Origin: Actinocorallia sp. API 0066
GTDB lineage: Bacteria > Actinomycetota > Actinomycetes > Streptosporangiales > Streptosporangiaceae
Direction of reading: 5' to 3'
DNA: 64,000 bases
Assembly: GCF_020991275.1 (NCBI RefSeq)
Contig: NZ_JAJLQY010000003.1
Coordinates: 186,001-250,000 of the forward strand
Part shown: piece by piece, positions 1 to 7,503 of the stretch
Layout of the letters: each line of letters starts with the position of its first letter
Position numbering within the stretch: the first letter of the stretch is position 1
Notes under the pieces: generated by a model
Told to the model about the DNA's origin: nothing
The model's database searches: none
Seen by the model: only the letters and a program-made list of their open reading frames with translations
Program-made: the position numbers and the translations under genes

Positions 1-872
1 CGCTCCATGCCGTCCGTGAGGTGGGAGGTGCGCGGGGAGAGGGCGGCGAACGCGCCGAAGGCGGCGTCCACGTGCAGCCAGGCGCCGTGGCGGGCGGCGA
101 GGTCGGCCAGCTCCGGCAGCGGGTCGGCGGCGCCGGTGGTGACCTCGCCGACGTTGCCGACGACGATCGCCGGGGCGCCGTCCAGGGCGCGCAGTGCCGC
201 TTCCAGGGCTTCGAGATCGACCGTGCCGGTGTCGTCCCGGGCGAAAGTGCGCAGGGTGTCCCTTCCGTGCCCGAGGACCTGCAGGGCGCGGCGGGTGCTC
301 GGGTGCACGAGCCCGCTGCTGAACACGGGCAGCGGCGGCAGGCCGGACAGCCCGTGCGCCGTCACGTCCACGCCGTGCCGCTCCGCCCACCACGCCCGCG
401 CGCAGGCCAGCCCGGTGACGTGCGCGAACGTCGCGCTCGGCGTGAGCACCCCGCCGAACTCCGGCGGGATCCCGAACAGCTCCTTCAACCACCCCAGCGC
501 GACCGTCTCCACCCGCGCCGCCAGCGGCGACGCCAGCCAGAGCCCGCTCACCTGGTCCAGCAGCGACGTCGCCCAGTCGCCCGCCATCGCGGCCGGTGTC
601 GCCCCGCCCACGACCAGATGGAAGAACCGGGGCCCCGACGAATGGGTGGCCGCCCTCACGCCTACCTCGACCAACTGCTCGATACTCCGCTCGCCCCCTA
701 CGCCGCGCTCGGGCAGCGGCCCGCCCAGGTCGCCGAGCACCCCGTCGTCGGCCGACTCGTGGACCTTCCGCTCCGCCAACCCCTCCAGATACGGGCCCGC
801 CGCCCGGAAAACCACCTCCAACGCCTTTCCCGCCGCCGCCCCCTCGCCCACCGGATCGCCCATGAACGCCAT
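1..872 (-). CDS. PLP-dependent amino-acid decarboxylase, group II (3' end outside window)
   Basis: The 290 residues visible here read as the N-terminal and central part of a pyridoxal-phosphate decarboxylase of the glutamate/aromatic-amino-acid class. Recognisable segments are SSGPRFFHLVVGG, LTPSATFAHVTGLACAR (the cofactor-phosphate region) and AAWLHVDAAFGAFA-type sequence (read WLHVDAAFGAFA) with the Asp that pairs with the pyridine nitrogen. The Schiff-base Lys would lie just beyond position 1, so catalytic competence cannot be judged. The start at 872 has a GGGGG run about 9 bases upstream; an alternative ATG lies three codons inside. Substrate cannot be deduced. The first about 200 bases upstream, toward 1077, hold no gene. 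Confidence 0.88.
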   Translation of the reverse strand, partial: MAFMGDPVGEGAAAGKALEVVFRAAGPYLEGLAERKVHESADDGVLGDLGGPLPERGVGGERSIEQLVEVGVRAATHSSGPRFFHLVVGGATPAAMAGDWATSLLDQVSGLWLASPLAARVETVALGWLKELFGIPPEFGGVLTPSATFAHVTGLACARAWWAERHGVDVTAHGLSGLPPLPVFSSGLVHPSTRRALQVLGHGRDTLRTFARDDTGTVDLEALEAALRALDGAPAIVVGNVGEVTTGAADPLPELADLAARHGAWLHVDAAFGAFAALSPRTSHLTDGME

Positions 873-1077
873 CGTAGAACCCCCGATCGGGGCCGCCATC
901 GGCACGGCGGCCCGACATCTCCCACCGCAGGGCGCTCCGCGTGGTGGCCCGCTGAGCGTGCCGGTGCTCGGCGGGGCGCGGTGCGCCAGTCCCCATGTAC
1001 CCCGTGCACGGCGCGAACTCCGTGACGTGTGGGGCGGGTTTTGCTTGCTGTGGAGTGAGGGGGTGCTTGCCGTTCGG

Positions 1078-1869
1078 TCAGATGGGGACGGCGAGGGTCG
1101 AGGTGTAGCCGGTCGCGGGGGTTCCGGTGACGGTGGCCAGTTGGAGGGAGTGGCCGTCCCGGAAGATGATGTCGGTATCCAGGTTGAGGGAGCGCATGGT
1201 GGTGGCGCTCGCGGTGTAGCCGGGCTGCTTGTACGCCTCGTTGCAGACGTCTTCGGGGAAGGCCATCTGGGTGGTCTTCAAGGGGGTGGAGGTGGTGGTG
1301 GCGATCCTCAGGGAGGCGTAGACCTCAAAGTGGACGTGCGGCCAGCGGCCCGGATAGGCGGCGGGGAAGACGCTGGTGAAGGTGACGGTGCCGGAGGAGT
1401 CGGTCTCCTGGACGCCCCGTAGGTAGTTCTCTTCGGTGACGCCTTCCGAATAGAGGGAGTAGCGGCCTTCGCGGTCGCACTGCCACGCGTAGACGGCGGC
1501 TCCCGCGAGCGGCGTGCCTTCCCTCGTCACGGTGAAGGAGAAGGTGAGCGGGATGCCTTCGGCCCTGCCGGTGGGGCCGCCGAAGCTGGAACGGATGTCG
1601 CTGCGCACGATGCCGGACCGCGTCAGCACGTTCGGGCCGTTGGAGCCGTCGCCCGGGTAGGGGCCTGCGGACTCGTCGGGGATCCGGGCTCCCGCGGCGC
1701 CCTGGGCCCGCTCGGCGGTCTTCGTCGAGGTGCTGGCGTGGCCGTCCTGGTCGGCGCAGCCGACGAGTCCCGCCAGGGCCGCGCCGCCCAGGAGGCCGAG
1801 CGCGGCCCTGCGGTTCAGCAGCGTCGAGACGTCGAACGTGAGACCGCGATCGTGGTCATGCTCGTGCAC
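1078..1869 (-). CDS. Tat-exported lipoprotein with intradiol ring-cleavage dioxygenase fold
   Basis: This 263-residue protein begins at a GTG preceded by GGAGGAG. Residues 1-40 carry a twin-arginine region (NRRAALGLLGG) running into a lipobox (LVGC), so export by Tat and lipidation at the Cys is expected. The mature part matches the extracellular intradiol dioxygenase-like family: SAGPYPGDG, then a beta-sandwich with YPGRWPHVHFEVY holding the HxH iron ligands of catechol dioxygenases, and Tyr residues in GRYSLYSEG. Related proteins are usually annotated as protocatechuate 3,4-dioxygenase beta chain, but their substrates are mostly unknown. A His-rich stretch (HEHDHD) precedes the signal. It lies downstream of the FAD oxidoreductase on the same strand with a 209-base gap. 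Confidence 0.85.
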   Translation of the reverse strand: MHEHDHDRGLTFDVSTLLNRRAALGLLGGAALAGLVGCADQDGHASTSTKTAERAQGAAGARIPDESAGPYPGDGSNGPNVLTRSGIVRSDIRSSFGGPTGRAEGIPLTFSFTVTREGTPLAGAAVYAWQCDREGRYSLYSEGVTEENYLRGVQETDSSGTVTFTSVFPAAYPGRWPHVHFEVYASLRIATTTSTPLKTTQMAFPEDVCNEAYKQPGYTASATTMRSLNLDTDIIFRDGHSLQLATVTGTPATGYTSTLAVPI

Positions 1870-2078
1870 GTGTGCTCCTCCGGGTCCGGCGCTCCGATCC
1901 TTCCAGCTTGGCGGCCCGTGATGAGATCCGCGTAAAGCCCGCCAGCGGCCCGGACGGAGGAACGCAAGGGCGCGGCGGCCCTGTCTGGAGGCTCCTCCCG
2001 GGACGGGCCCATCGGCCATTGGGCGGCATCTGAAGGAACGCGTCCCGGGCGTGGCGCGTAGGCCCGGCTTCGAGTGGA

Positions 2079-3479
2079 TCAGTGGAGGAGGCGGGCGATG
2101 AGGGGGCCGACGACCGGGACGGTGCGGCCGGTGCGGGACTCGAAGCGGTCCACGCCGTGGGCGAGGACGTCGCCCGCCGAGGTTCCCAGGTAGCGGAGAG
2201 GCTGAGGCTCCCAGCGCGGGGAGCGGTGGTTCGTCCAGCACAGGCGGGTCTCCGGGCCGTCCAGATCCGCGACGAGGCGGGCGGCGGTGCGCCCGGCGAG
2301 GTTGGCGAGGGAGACGCCGTTGCCGCCGTAGCCGCCGGCTCGGGCGACGCCGTGGGCCGCGTCGTACGCGACGGACGGGCGGAAGTCGCGCGGCATGGCG
2401 AGGGGGCCGCCCCAACGGTGGGTGACGGCGGCGTCCGCCGCGCCGGGGAACAGCTCGTGGAGTGTGGCGACAAGGCGACGGTGAACAGGCGCGGACTCGT
2501 CCAGCGCGGCGTGCGGGTGCGACCAGGGGACGCCGACGCCACGGCCGCCCAGAGCGATCCTGTCGTCTGCGGTGCGTTGGAGGTAGGTGAAGTGCAGGCG
2601 CTGGTCCGCGAGCGTCGCGCGGTCCGCCCAGCCGACCGAGCGCCAGAACTCCTCGGCGAGCGGCTCCGTGGCGATCATGTACGAGTAGATCGGGGCGGGC
2701 GGCGGGCCCGCCAGGCGGGCGCCGGGGATGCTGCCGGTGAACGCCTCGGTGGCCAGGACGACGGTCTTCGCGCGGACCGTCGCCCGGTCGGTGCGCACCA
2801 GGGACGGCAGCACCTCGACCACCGGGCTGCCCTCGTGGATCACGCCTCCGCGCGCCTCCACGGCTGCGGCGAGCCCACGGGCCAGCCGGGCCGGGTCCAG
2901 GGCCGCGCAGTGCGGGGTGAACGAGGAGGCCACAACGCCGGGGACGGCCAGGTGCTCGCGCGTCTCGGCGGCGTCCAGGAGGCGCAGGTCGGTCGGCCCG
3001 AAGCCGAGCGCGTGCCGCGCGCTCACCGTCGCCGCCAGCCGGTCTGCCTGCGGCTTGTTGACGGCGACGAACCTGGCGCCGCCGTGCTTGTACCCGCAGT
3101 CGATGCCCTCGTGGGCGACGACGCGCCCTACCTCGGCGACGGTGTCGTCCACCGCGCGCTGCAACGTGGCAGCGGCCTCCCGTCCGTAGCGGCGCGCCCA
3201 GGGGGCAGGGCCGCCTGGGAGCTCGCCGAAGCACCAGCCGCCGTTCCGGCCGGACGCGCCGAAGCCCACTGTCTCGGCCTCCAGGACGACAACCGAGAGT
3301 TCCGGCGCCAGGACGCGCAGGTAGTACGCCGTCCACAGGCCGGTGAACCCCGCGCCGACGATGGCGACGTCGGCGCTCTTGTCATGCTCCAGGGGCGCGC
3401 GGGCCTGACGTGCTTCCAGGCCGCTCTGCCACAGCCCCGGCGCCGTGGCGGGGCTCCCTGCCTTCTTCCGAGTTTCCAT
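2079..3479 (-). CDS. FAD-dependent amine/amino-acid oxidoreductase (DAO family)
   Basis: The protein has 466 residues. A Rossmann motif (VAIVGAGFTGLWTAYYL) starts near residue 38 and is followed by LEAETVGFGASGRNGG, the FAD-binding signature of the glycine/D-amino-acid oxidase (DadA/PuuB-like) family; the C-terminal AGGYGGNGVSLANLAG is the usual closing flavin motif. Such enzymes oxidise amines or amino acids, for example gamma-glutamylputrescine, but the substrate is not evident. I start at 3479 (METRKK); an upstream in-frame ATG at 3506 lies inside the palindromic operator and is less likely. It is divergent from the TetR gene at 3551, which probably represses it. Confidence 0.88.
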   Translation of the reverse strand: METRKKAGSPATAPGLWQSGLEARQARAPLEHDKSADVAIVGAGFTGLWTAYYLRVLAPELSVVVLEAETVGFGASGRNGGWCFGELPGGPAPWARRYGREAAATLQRAVDDTVAEVGRVVAHEGIDCGYKHGGARFVAVNKPQADRLAATVSARHALGFGPTDLRLLDAAETREHLAVPGVVASSFTPHCAALDPARLARGLAAAVEARGGVIHEGSPVVEVLPSLVRTDRATVRAKTVVLATEAFTGSIPGARLAGPPPAPIYSYMIATEPLAEEFWRSVGWADRATLADQRLHFTYLQRTADDRIALGGRGVGVPWSHPHAALDESAPVHRRLVATLHELFPGAADAAVTHRWGGPLAMPRDFRPSVAYDAAHGVARAGGYGGNGVSLANLAGRTAARLVADLDGPETRLCWTNHRSPRWEPQPLRYLGTSAGDVLAHGVDRFESRTGRTVPVVGPLIARLLH

Positions 3480-3507
3480 GATGTCTATTATGATAATACT
3501 CGTCATG
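3477..3507. promoter_or_regulatory. 31-bp imperfect palindrome, probable TetR operator
   Basis: The arms CATGA (3477-3481) and TCATG (3503-3507) and the inner arms TATTAT (3486-3491) and ATAATA (3493-3498) are symmetric around G3492, with 12 of 15 positions paired. The AT-rich core stands out in this GC-rich DNA. It covers the start codon of the FAD oxidoreductase and lies just upstream of the divergent TetR gene, the usual position for a shared autoregulatory operator. That the neighbouring TetR binds it is an inference. Confidence 0.7.
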
Positions 3508-3550
3508 GAAATTCAAGCCGGGTGTCGGGCGGCTATGCTCGGGGCTTGTC

Positions 3551-4162
3551 ATGACGTCGCAGGAAACACGCCGCTCCGTCGGCCGCCCGCCCCAGCCGGG
3601 CCGCCGCGCCGAGATCCTCACGGCCGCCACCCGGATCGTCGCCGAACGCGGCGTGGAGACCCTCTCGCTCGCCGAGCTGGCCAAGGCGCTGGGGTGCAGC
3701 ACCTACACGCTGACGTACCACTTCGGCTCCAAGGACCGGCTGCTGGCGGCCATCGTGGGCGAGGTCGAACGGCACCTGCAGGCGGAGATCGCCGAACTCG
3801 CCGCGGACCCCGCGACCCCGCTCCCGGACCTGCTGCGCCACTACTGGCAGGCCGTCCGCTCCCCCAGCACCCGCCCCTACCTCCAGCTGTGGCTGGAGCT
3901 GCTCGTCCTGTCCGCCCGCCACCCCGACCGCTACCCCGGCTTCCAGGACCAGGCCGTCACCGGCTGGCGCACCCTCGCCGCCGACATCCTCCGCGCCCGC
4001 ACCGGCTCCGACGCCCTCGCCAACCTCATCGTCGCCACCGTCACCGGCCTGGAACTCGACCTCCTCCTCAACCCCGACCCCACCCCCGCCGACGCCGCCC
4101 TCCACCACCTCCTCACCCTCCTGGAAACCCACCCCAACCCCTTCGACCCGACAAGCCCATAA
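3551..4162 (+). CDS. TetR/AcrR family transcriptional regulator
   Basis: This 203-residue regulator has an N-terminal TetR helix-turn-helix (residues about 17-65): ILTAATRIVAERGVETLSLAE, then LAKALGCSTYTLTYHFGSKD, the typical recognition helix followed by the Y-x-HF-K tail. The C-terminal ligand domain is unassigned. It is divergent from the FAD oxidoreductase across the 31-bp dyad at 3477-3507, so autoregulation and control of that gene are likely. Its stop codon overlaps the AT-rich box of the ABC-F promoter downstream, meaning the two units are packed with no spare sequence. Confidence 0.93.
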   Translation: MTSQETRRSVGRPPQPGRRAEILTAATRIVAERGVETLSLAELAKALGCSTYTLTYHFGSKDRLLAAIVGEVERHLQAEIAELAADPATPLPDLLRHYWQAVRSPSTRPYLQLWLELLVLSARHPDRYPGFQDQAVTGWRTLAADILRARTGSDALANLIVATVTGLELDLLLNPDPTPADAALHHLLTLLETHPNPFDPTSP

Positions 4163-4197
4163 ACGGGTTGAGGGCACAGCGGCAACGTTGTTACGGT
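4160..4197 (+). promoter_or_regulatory. Probable WblC/WhiB7-type promoter of the ABC-F gene
   Basis: An AT-rich box (TAAA, 4160-4163) sits a few bases upstream of a -35 element TTGAGG (4168-4173), then an 18-base spacer and a -10 element TACGGT (4192-4197). A short AT-rich block just 5' of a GGTTG-type -35 is the arrangement known for WhiB7/WblC-dependent promoters, which drive antibiotic-resistance genes in actinobacteria. Transcription would begin close to 4204, where a tiny ORF opens. The elements are seen; dependence on a Wbl protein is inferred. Confidence 0.55.
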
Positions 4198-4203
4198 CAA
4201 AAC

Positions 4204-4227
4204 ATGCAGTACTACTTCTTCCTCTGA
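4204..4227 (+). CDS. Seven-residue leader peptide MQYYFFL upstream of ABC-F
   Basis: ATG CAG TAC TAC TTC TTC CTC TGA reads MQYYFFL. The ATG is about seven bases from the predicted -10 box and has no Shine-Dalgarno sequence, so it would be translated as a leaderless message. The peptide is rich in aromatic residues and is followed directly by inverted repeat CGGGCC/GGCCCG (4228-4233 and 4244-4249) and then by three strong hairpins. Short upstream ORFs of this kind control ABC-F and erm genes by drug-dependent ribosome stalling. No experimental support can be drawn from sequence, so it remains a candidate. Confidence 0.5.
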   Translation: MQYYFFL

Positions 4228-4243
4228 CGGGCCGTGTTCGATC

Positions 4244-4441
4244 GGCCCGAGGGCAGGCGCTTGACAACTCCCGACTTCGTCGGGAAGCGCCCACCCCCGG
4301 ACTGTGTCCGACCGGCCCGAGGGCAGGCGCTTTGCAACTCCCGACTTCGTCGGGAAGCGCCCACCCCCGGACTGTGTCCGACCGGCCCGAGGGCAGGCGC
4401 TTTGCAACTCCCGACTTCGTCGGGAAGCGCCCGCCCCCGGG
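4244..4441 (+). repeat. Three tandem copies of a 70-bp hairpin repeat (probable attenuator/terminator array)
   Basis: The unit starting GGCCCGAGGGCAGGCGCTT recurs at 4244, 4314 and 4384 with an exact 70-base period and few differences. Each copy folds into a two-part stem: outer GGCGCTT/AAGCGCC and inner CCCGAC/GTCGGG around a TTC loop (4256-4291, 4326-4361, 4396-4431). A diverged single copy at 9547-9584 keeps the inner stem and loop but has a changed yet still complementary outer stem (CGGCCGCT/AGCGGCCG) and lies between convergent genes, which suggests a transcription-termination role. Here the array fills the leader between the MQYYFFL ORF and the ABC-F start codon. No U-tract is present. 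Confidence 0.75.
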
Positions 4442-4550
4442 CCATGTGCCTCCTGTGCCTCCGTGGTGAGGTGGTGGGGCGCTGACGTGTCCGTTGGTCG
4501 CTTGGGGAGGGTGCCGGTGAGGTGCGTCCCCGGTTGGTGGAAGAAGAATC

Positions 4551-6167
4551 ATGCGGTTCGAACTTGTTGTTCCGGCGCGTTCGCGTGCCCAGCTCACCGC
4601 CGCCGGGGTGCGGGTGGCGCGGGGTGGGCGGGCCGTGCTGGCCGGGGTGGATCTGACCGTCTCGCCCGGGTCGCGGTGGGGGGTCGTCGGGGAGAACGGG
4701 CGCGGCAAGACGACGCTCCTGGACGTGCTCGCGGAGCGGCTCGCGCCCGACGCGGGCGAAGTGCGGCGGGTCGGCACGCTCGGGACGGCCGAGCAGGAGA
4801 TCAACGCCGAGACCGTCGGCGACGTCGTCGCGGTGCACCTCGCCGGGGCGCGGGCCGCGCTGGCCGCCCTCGACGCGGCGGGCGAGGCGCTCGCCGAAGG
4901 CCGGGCCGGGGCCGACGACGCCTACCAGCGCGCGCTGGAGGCGGCCGAGGCGCTCGACGCCTGGGACGCCGAGCGGCGCGTCGACGTCGCCCTCGACGCG
5001 CTCGGCGCCGAGACCGACAGGGCGCGCCCGCTCAGCGAACTGTCCGTCGGCGGGCGGCACCGGGTCCGGCTGGCGTGCCTGCTCGGCGCGCCCTACGACT
5101 TCCTCCTCCTAGACGAGCCCACCAACCACCTCGACGCCGCCGCCCTCGACCACCTGACGACGGCGCTCAGGCAGCGCGCGGGAGGCGTCGTGATCGTCTC
5201 GCACGATCGGACGCTGCTGTCCGACGTCGTCACACACGTCCTCGACCTGGATCCGACGCAGGACGGGCGGCCCGCCGTCTACGGCGACGGCTACGCGGGC
5301 TACCTCGACGGCCGCCGCGCCGCGCTGGCCCGGTGGGCCGACGAGCACGAGCGGCAGCAGGCCGAGCGCGCACGGCTCAGCGCCGACCTCGCCGCCGCCC
5401 AGGCCCGGCTCGTCACCGGCTGGCGGCCGGACAAGGGCACCGGCAAGCACCAGCGGGCCACCCGGGCGCCCGGCCTGGTCCGGGCCGTCAACCGCAGGCG
5501 TGCGGAGCTGGAGCGGCATCCGGTGCCTATCCCGGCGCCGCCGCTGCGGCTGTCGGTGCCCGAACTGCCCGCGCGGCCCGGCGTGGCGCTCGTGCACGCC
5601 GTGGACGTCCGGGTCGACGGCAGGCTGCGCCGTCCCGTCTCGCTCACCCTGGAGTCGGGGTCGCGCGTGCTGCTCACCGGGCCGAACGGCTCCGGCAAGT
5701 CAACCCTGCTCGATGTCCTGGCGGGTCGGCTCACGCCGTCGTCCGGCACCGTCCGCGGCGCGCGGAAGGCGCGGATCCGGCTGCTCCGCCAGGAATCGAC
5801 CCGCGCGGACGGCCGCGGGGCCGCCGACGTCTACGACGCGCACGTCGCCTCCCTCGTCTCCGCCGGGGAACTCCCGGTAAGCGAAGCTGTCTCCTTGCGT
5901 TCGCTCGGCCTCCTCTCTGGCCGGGACCTCGACCGTCCCGTCCGTGACCTGTCCACCGGCCAGCGCCGCCGCCTCGACCTCGCGCTGACCCTCGCCACCC
6001 GCCCCCACGCCCTTCTCCTGGACGAACCCACCAACCACCTCTCCACCCAACTCGTGGACGACCTCCTCCAAGCCCTGGAAACAACCCCCGCCGCCGTCCT
6101 CCTGGCCACCCACGACCGCTGGCTCCGCCACCGAACCGCCCACTGGCACCAACTCTCCACCACCTGA
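4551..6167 (+). CDS. ABC-F type ribosomal protection protein (antibiotic resistance class)
   Basis: The protein has 538 residues and two ABC domains with no membrane segments. Domain 1 has Walker A GENGRGKTT (47-55), a degenerate signature LSVGGRHRVRLA and Walker B LLLDEPTNHLD (about 183-193). Domain 2 has GPNGSGKSTL (near 377), LSTGQRRRLDLAL and LLLDEPTNHLS. The linker between domains (residues about 255-320) is charged and corresponds to the P-site tRNA interaction motif region. This is the TlrC/OleB/Vga/Msr-like class, which displaces macrolides, lincosamides or related drugs from the ribosome. A GAAGAAG Shine-Dalgarno precedes the ATG. Expression is probably controlled by the upstream promoter, leader ORF and hairpins. 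The drug cannot be named from sequence. Confidence 0.87.
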   Translation: MRFELVVPARSRAQLTAAGVRVARGGRAVLAGVDLTVSPGSRWGVVGENGRGKTTLLDVLAERLAPDAGEVRRVGTLGTAEQEINAETVGDVVAVHLAGARAALAALDAAGEALAEGRAGADDAYQRALEAAEALDAWDAERRVDVALDALGAETDRARPLSELSVGGRHRVRLACLLGAPYDFLLLDEPTNHLDAAALDHLTTALRQRAGGVVIVSHDRTLLSDVVTHVLDLDPTQDGRPAVYGDGYAGYLDGRRAALARWADEHERQQAERARLSADLAAAQARLVTGWRPDKGTGKHQRATRAPGLVRAVNRRRAELERHPVPIPAPPLRLSVPELPARPGVALVHAVDVRVDGRLRRPVSLTLESGSRVLLTGPNGSGKSTLLDVLAGRLTPSSGTVRGARKARIRLLRQESTRADGRGAADVYDAHVASLVSAGELPVSEAVSLRSLGLLSGRDLDRPVRDLSTGQRRRLDLALTLATRPHALLLDEPTNHLSTQLVDDLLQALETTPAAVLLATHDRWLRHRTAHWHQLSTT

Positions 6168-6360
6168 CCAACCCCGCCGGGGCCCGAACCACGAGCCCAC
6201 CTCTTCCTGACACCGCCGACCGCGCTCATCCTCAACAACGCCAACCATCACCACAGCTGACACGCACCGTACCCGTCTCACCACCGACCGAACTTACCGC
6301 CAGGCCACAACGGGCTAACCCCGCGCGGGCGGCGGGTGAGGTGGATCACTTGCCCGGAGG

Positions 6361-6387
6361 TGTCACAAAGCGCGGGGGTGTCTCGTC
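6361..6387 (+). promoter_or_regulatory. ECF41-type promoter (TGTCACA-N16-CGTC)
   Basis: TGTCACA at 6361-6367, exactly 16 bases, then CGTC at 6384-6387 reproduces the described target promoter of ECF41 sigma factors. It lies 33 bases upstream of the oxidoreductase start, and the ECF41 gene is the second gene of the same operon, giving the autoregulatory layout known for this group. Confidence 0.88.
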
Positions 6388-6420
6388 CTATGGGCGGTTC
6401 GGTACTCAGAGGAGGTCGGG

Positions 6421-7503
6421 ATGAAGATTGTTGTGGTGGGCGCCGGGTACGCGGGGACGATCGCGGCCAATCGGGCGGCTCGGAAGGTGAAGGGGGCGGA
6501 GGTCACGGTGATCAATCCACGGGAGGAGTTCGTGGAGCGGGTGCGGCTGCACGAGCGGGTCGCGGGCGGCGGGGGCGCGGCGACGCCGCTCTCGGCGATG
6601 CTCCGGGACGGCGTCCGGGTGCGGCTCGGCACGGTCGAGCGGATCGGCGACGGCGAGGTCACCCTCCAGGACGGCGAGGTGTCCGGGTTCGACTACCTCT
6701 TCCTCGCCGTCGGAAGCACCGTCAGGGCACCCGAAGGCACCATCCCGGTCGGCACCTGGGAGGGGGCTGAGCAAGGCCGCGCCGCGCTGGCCGGGCTGCC
6801 CGACGGAAGCCCGGTGACCGTCGTCGGCGGCGGCCTGACGGGCATCGAGACGGCCGCCGAGGTCGCGTCCGCCCGTCCGGATCTGCGCGTCAGCCTCGTC
6901 AGCCCGACGCTCGGGGACAGTCTCGCCGAGGGCGGTCGCAGGCGCGTCCGCAAGGGCCTGGAAAGGCTCAACGTGGAGGTCGTCCAGGACACGTTCGCGG
7001 GCCTCGACCCCGAGACCGGCGCCGTCCTCCTGGCCTCGGGCGGACGGATCGCCTCCGGCCTCACCCTGTGGGCGATCCTCGAAGGCGTCCCGGACCTGGC
7101 GGCCCGCAGCGGCCTCAAGGTGGACGGCGAAGGCCGCGCGATCGTCGACGAGACGCTCCGCAGCGTGTCGGACCAGCGGATCTTCGTCGTCGGCGACTGC
7201 GCCGCGGTGCCCGGCGCGCGGGCCGCCTGCGCGACGGCGCTCCCGCAGGGCGCGCACGCCGCCGACACCCTCGCCCGTGTGCTCACCGGAAGGCGGCCCG
7301 CGCCCTACTCCATGGGCTACGCGGGGCAGGCCATCAGCCTGGGCCGCCGCGACGCGGTGATCCAGACGACCCGGCGCGACGACTCCCCGCGCGGTCTCCA
7401 TCTCGCCGGACGCGCCGCCGCCGTCGCCAAGGAGACCATCGTCCGCTACGCCCGGACGGGCGCCCGCACGGCCGTCTACGGCTGGCTCCGGGGCCCGAAG
7501 TGA
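6421..7503 (+). CDS. FAD-dependent NAD(P)H oxidoreductase, ECF41-associated (COE type)
   Basis: This 360-residue protein belongs to the pyridine-nucleotide disulphide/NDH-2-like flavoprotein fold. The FAD dinucleotide motif VVVGAGYAGTIAANRAAR is at the N-terminus, the NAD(P) motif VTVVGGGLTGIETAAE near residue 135, and the FAD-closing motif IFVVGDCAAVPG near 255. A C-terminal segment could interact with the membrane or quinones, but no clear helix is visible. GAGGAGG-like Shine-Dalgarno precedes the ATG. ECF41 sigma genes are typically paired with a carboxymuconolactone decarboxylase, oxidoreductase or epimerase; this is the oxidoreductase variety. It overlaps the sigma gene by four bases. 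Confidence 0.9.
   Translation: MKIVVVGAGYAGTIAANRAARKVKGAEVTVINPREEFVERVRLHERVAGGGGAATPLSAMLRDGVRVRLGTVERIGDGEVTLQDGEVSGFDYLFLAVGSTVRAPEGTIPVGTWEGAEQGRAALAGLPDGSPVTVVGGGLTGIETAAEVASARPDLRVSLVSPTLGDSLAEGGRRRVRKGLERLNVEVVQDTFAGLDPETGAVLLASGGRIASGLTLWAILEGVPDLAARSGLKVDGEGRAIVDETLRSVSDQRIFVVGDCAAVPGARAACATALPQGAHAADTLARVLTGRRPAPYSMGYAGQAISLGRRDAVIQTTRRDDSPRGLHLAGRAAAVAKETIVRYARTGARTAVYGWLRGPK

Noticed and set aside
881-892. Palindrome CCCCGATCGGGG beside the decarboxylase start
   Set aside because: Only 12 bases, pure GC apart from the centre, and common by chance in this composition; it is not flanked by other symmetric sequence.
7-1422. Long plus-strand open frames over the decarboxylase and dioxygenase genes
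   Set aside because: They are Arg/Pro/Ser-rich shadows caused by high GC content, while the minus strand encodes clear conserved enzymes.
1078-3336. A 752-codon open frame on the minus strand joining the FAD oxidoreductase region to the dioxygenase-like protein
   Set aside because: The upper two thirds are Arg/Pro-rich out-of-frame sequence of the oxidoreductase gene; only the part after the GTG at 1869, with its ribosome-binding site and Tat signal, has family homology.
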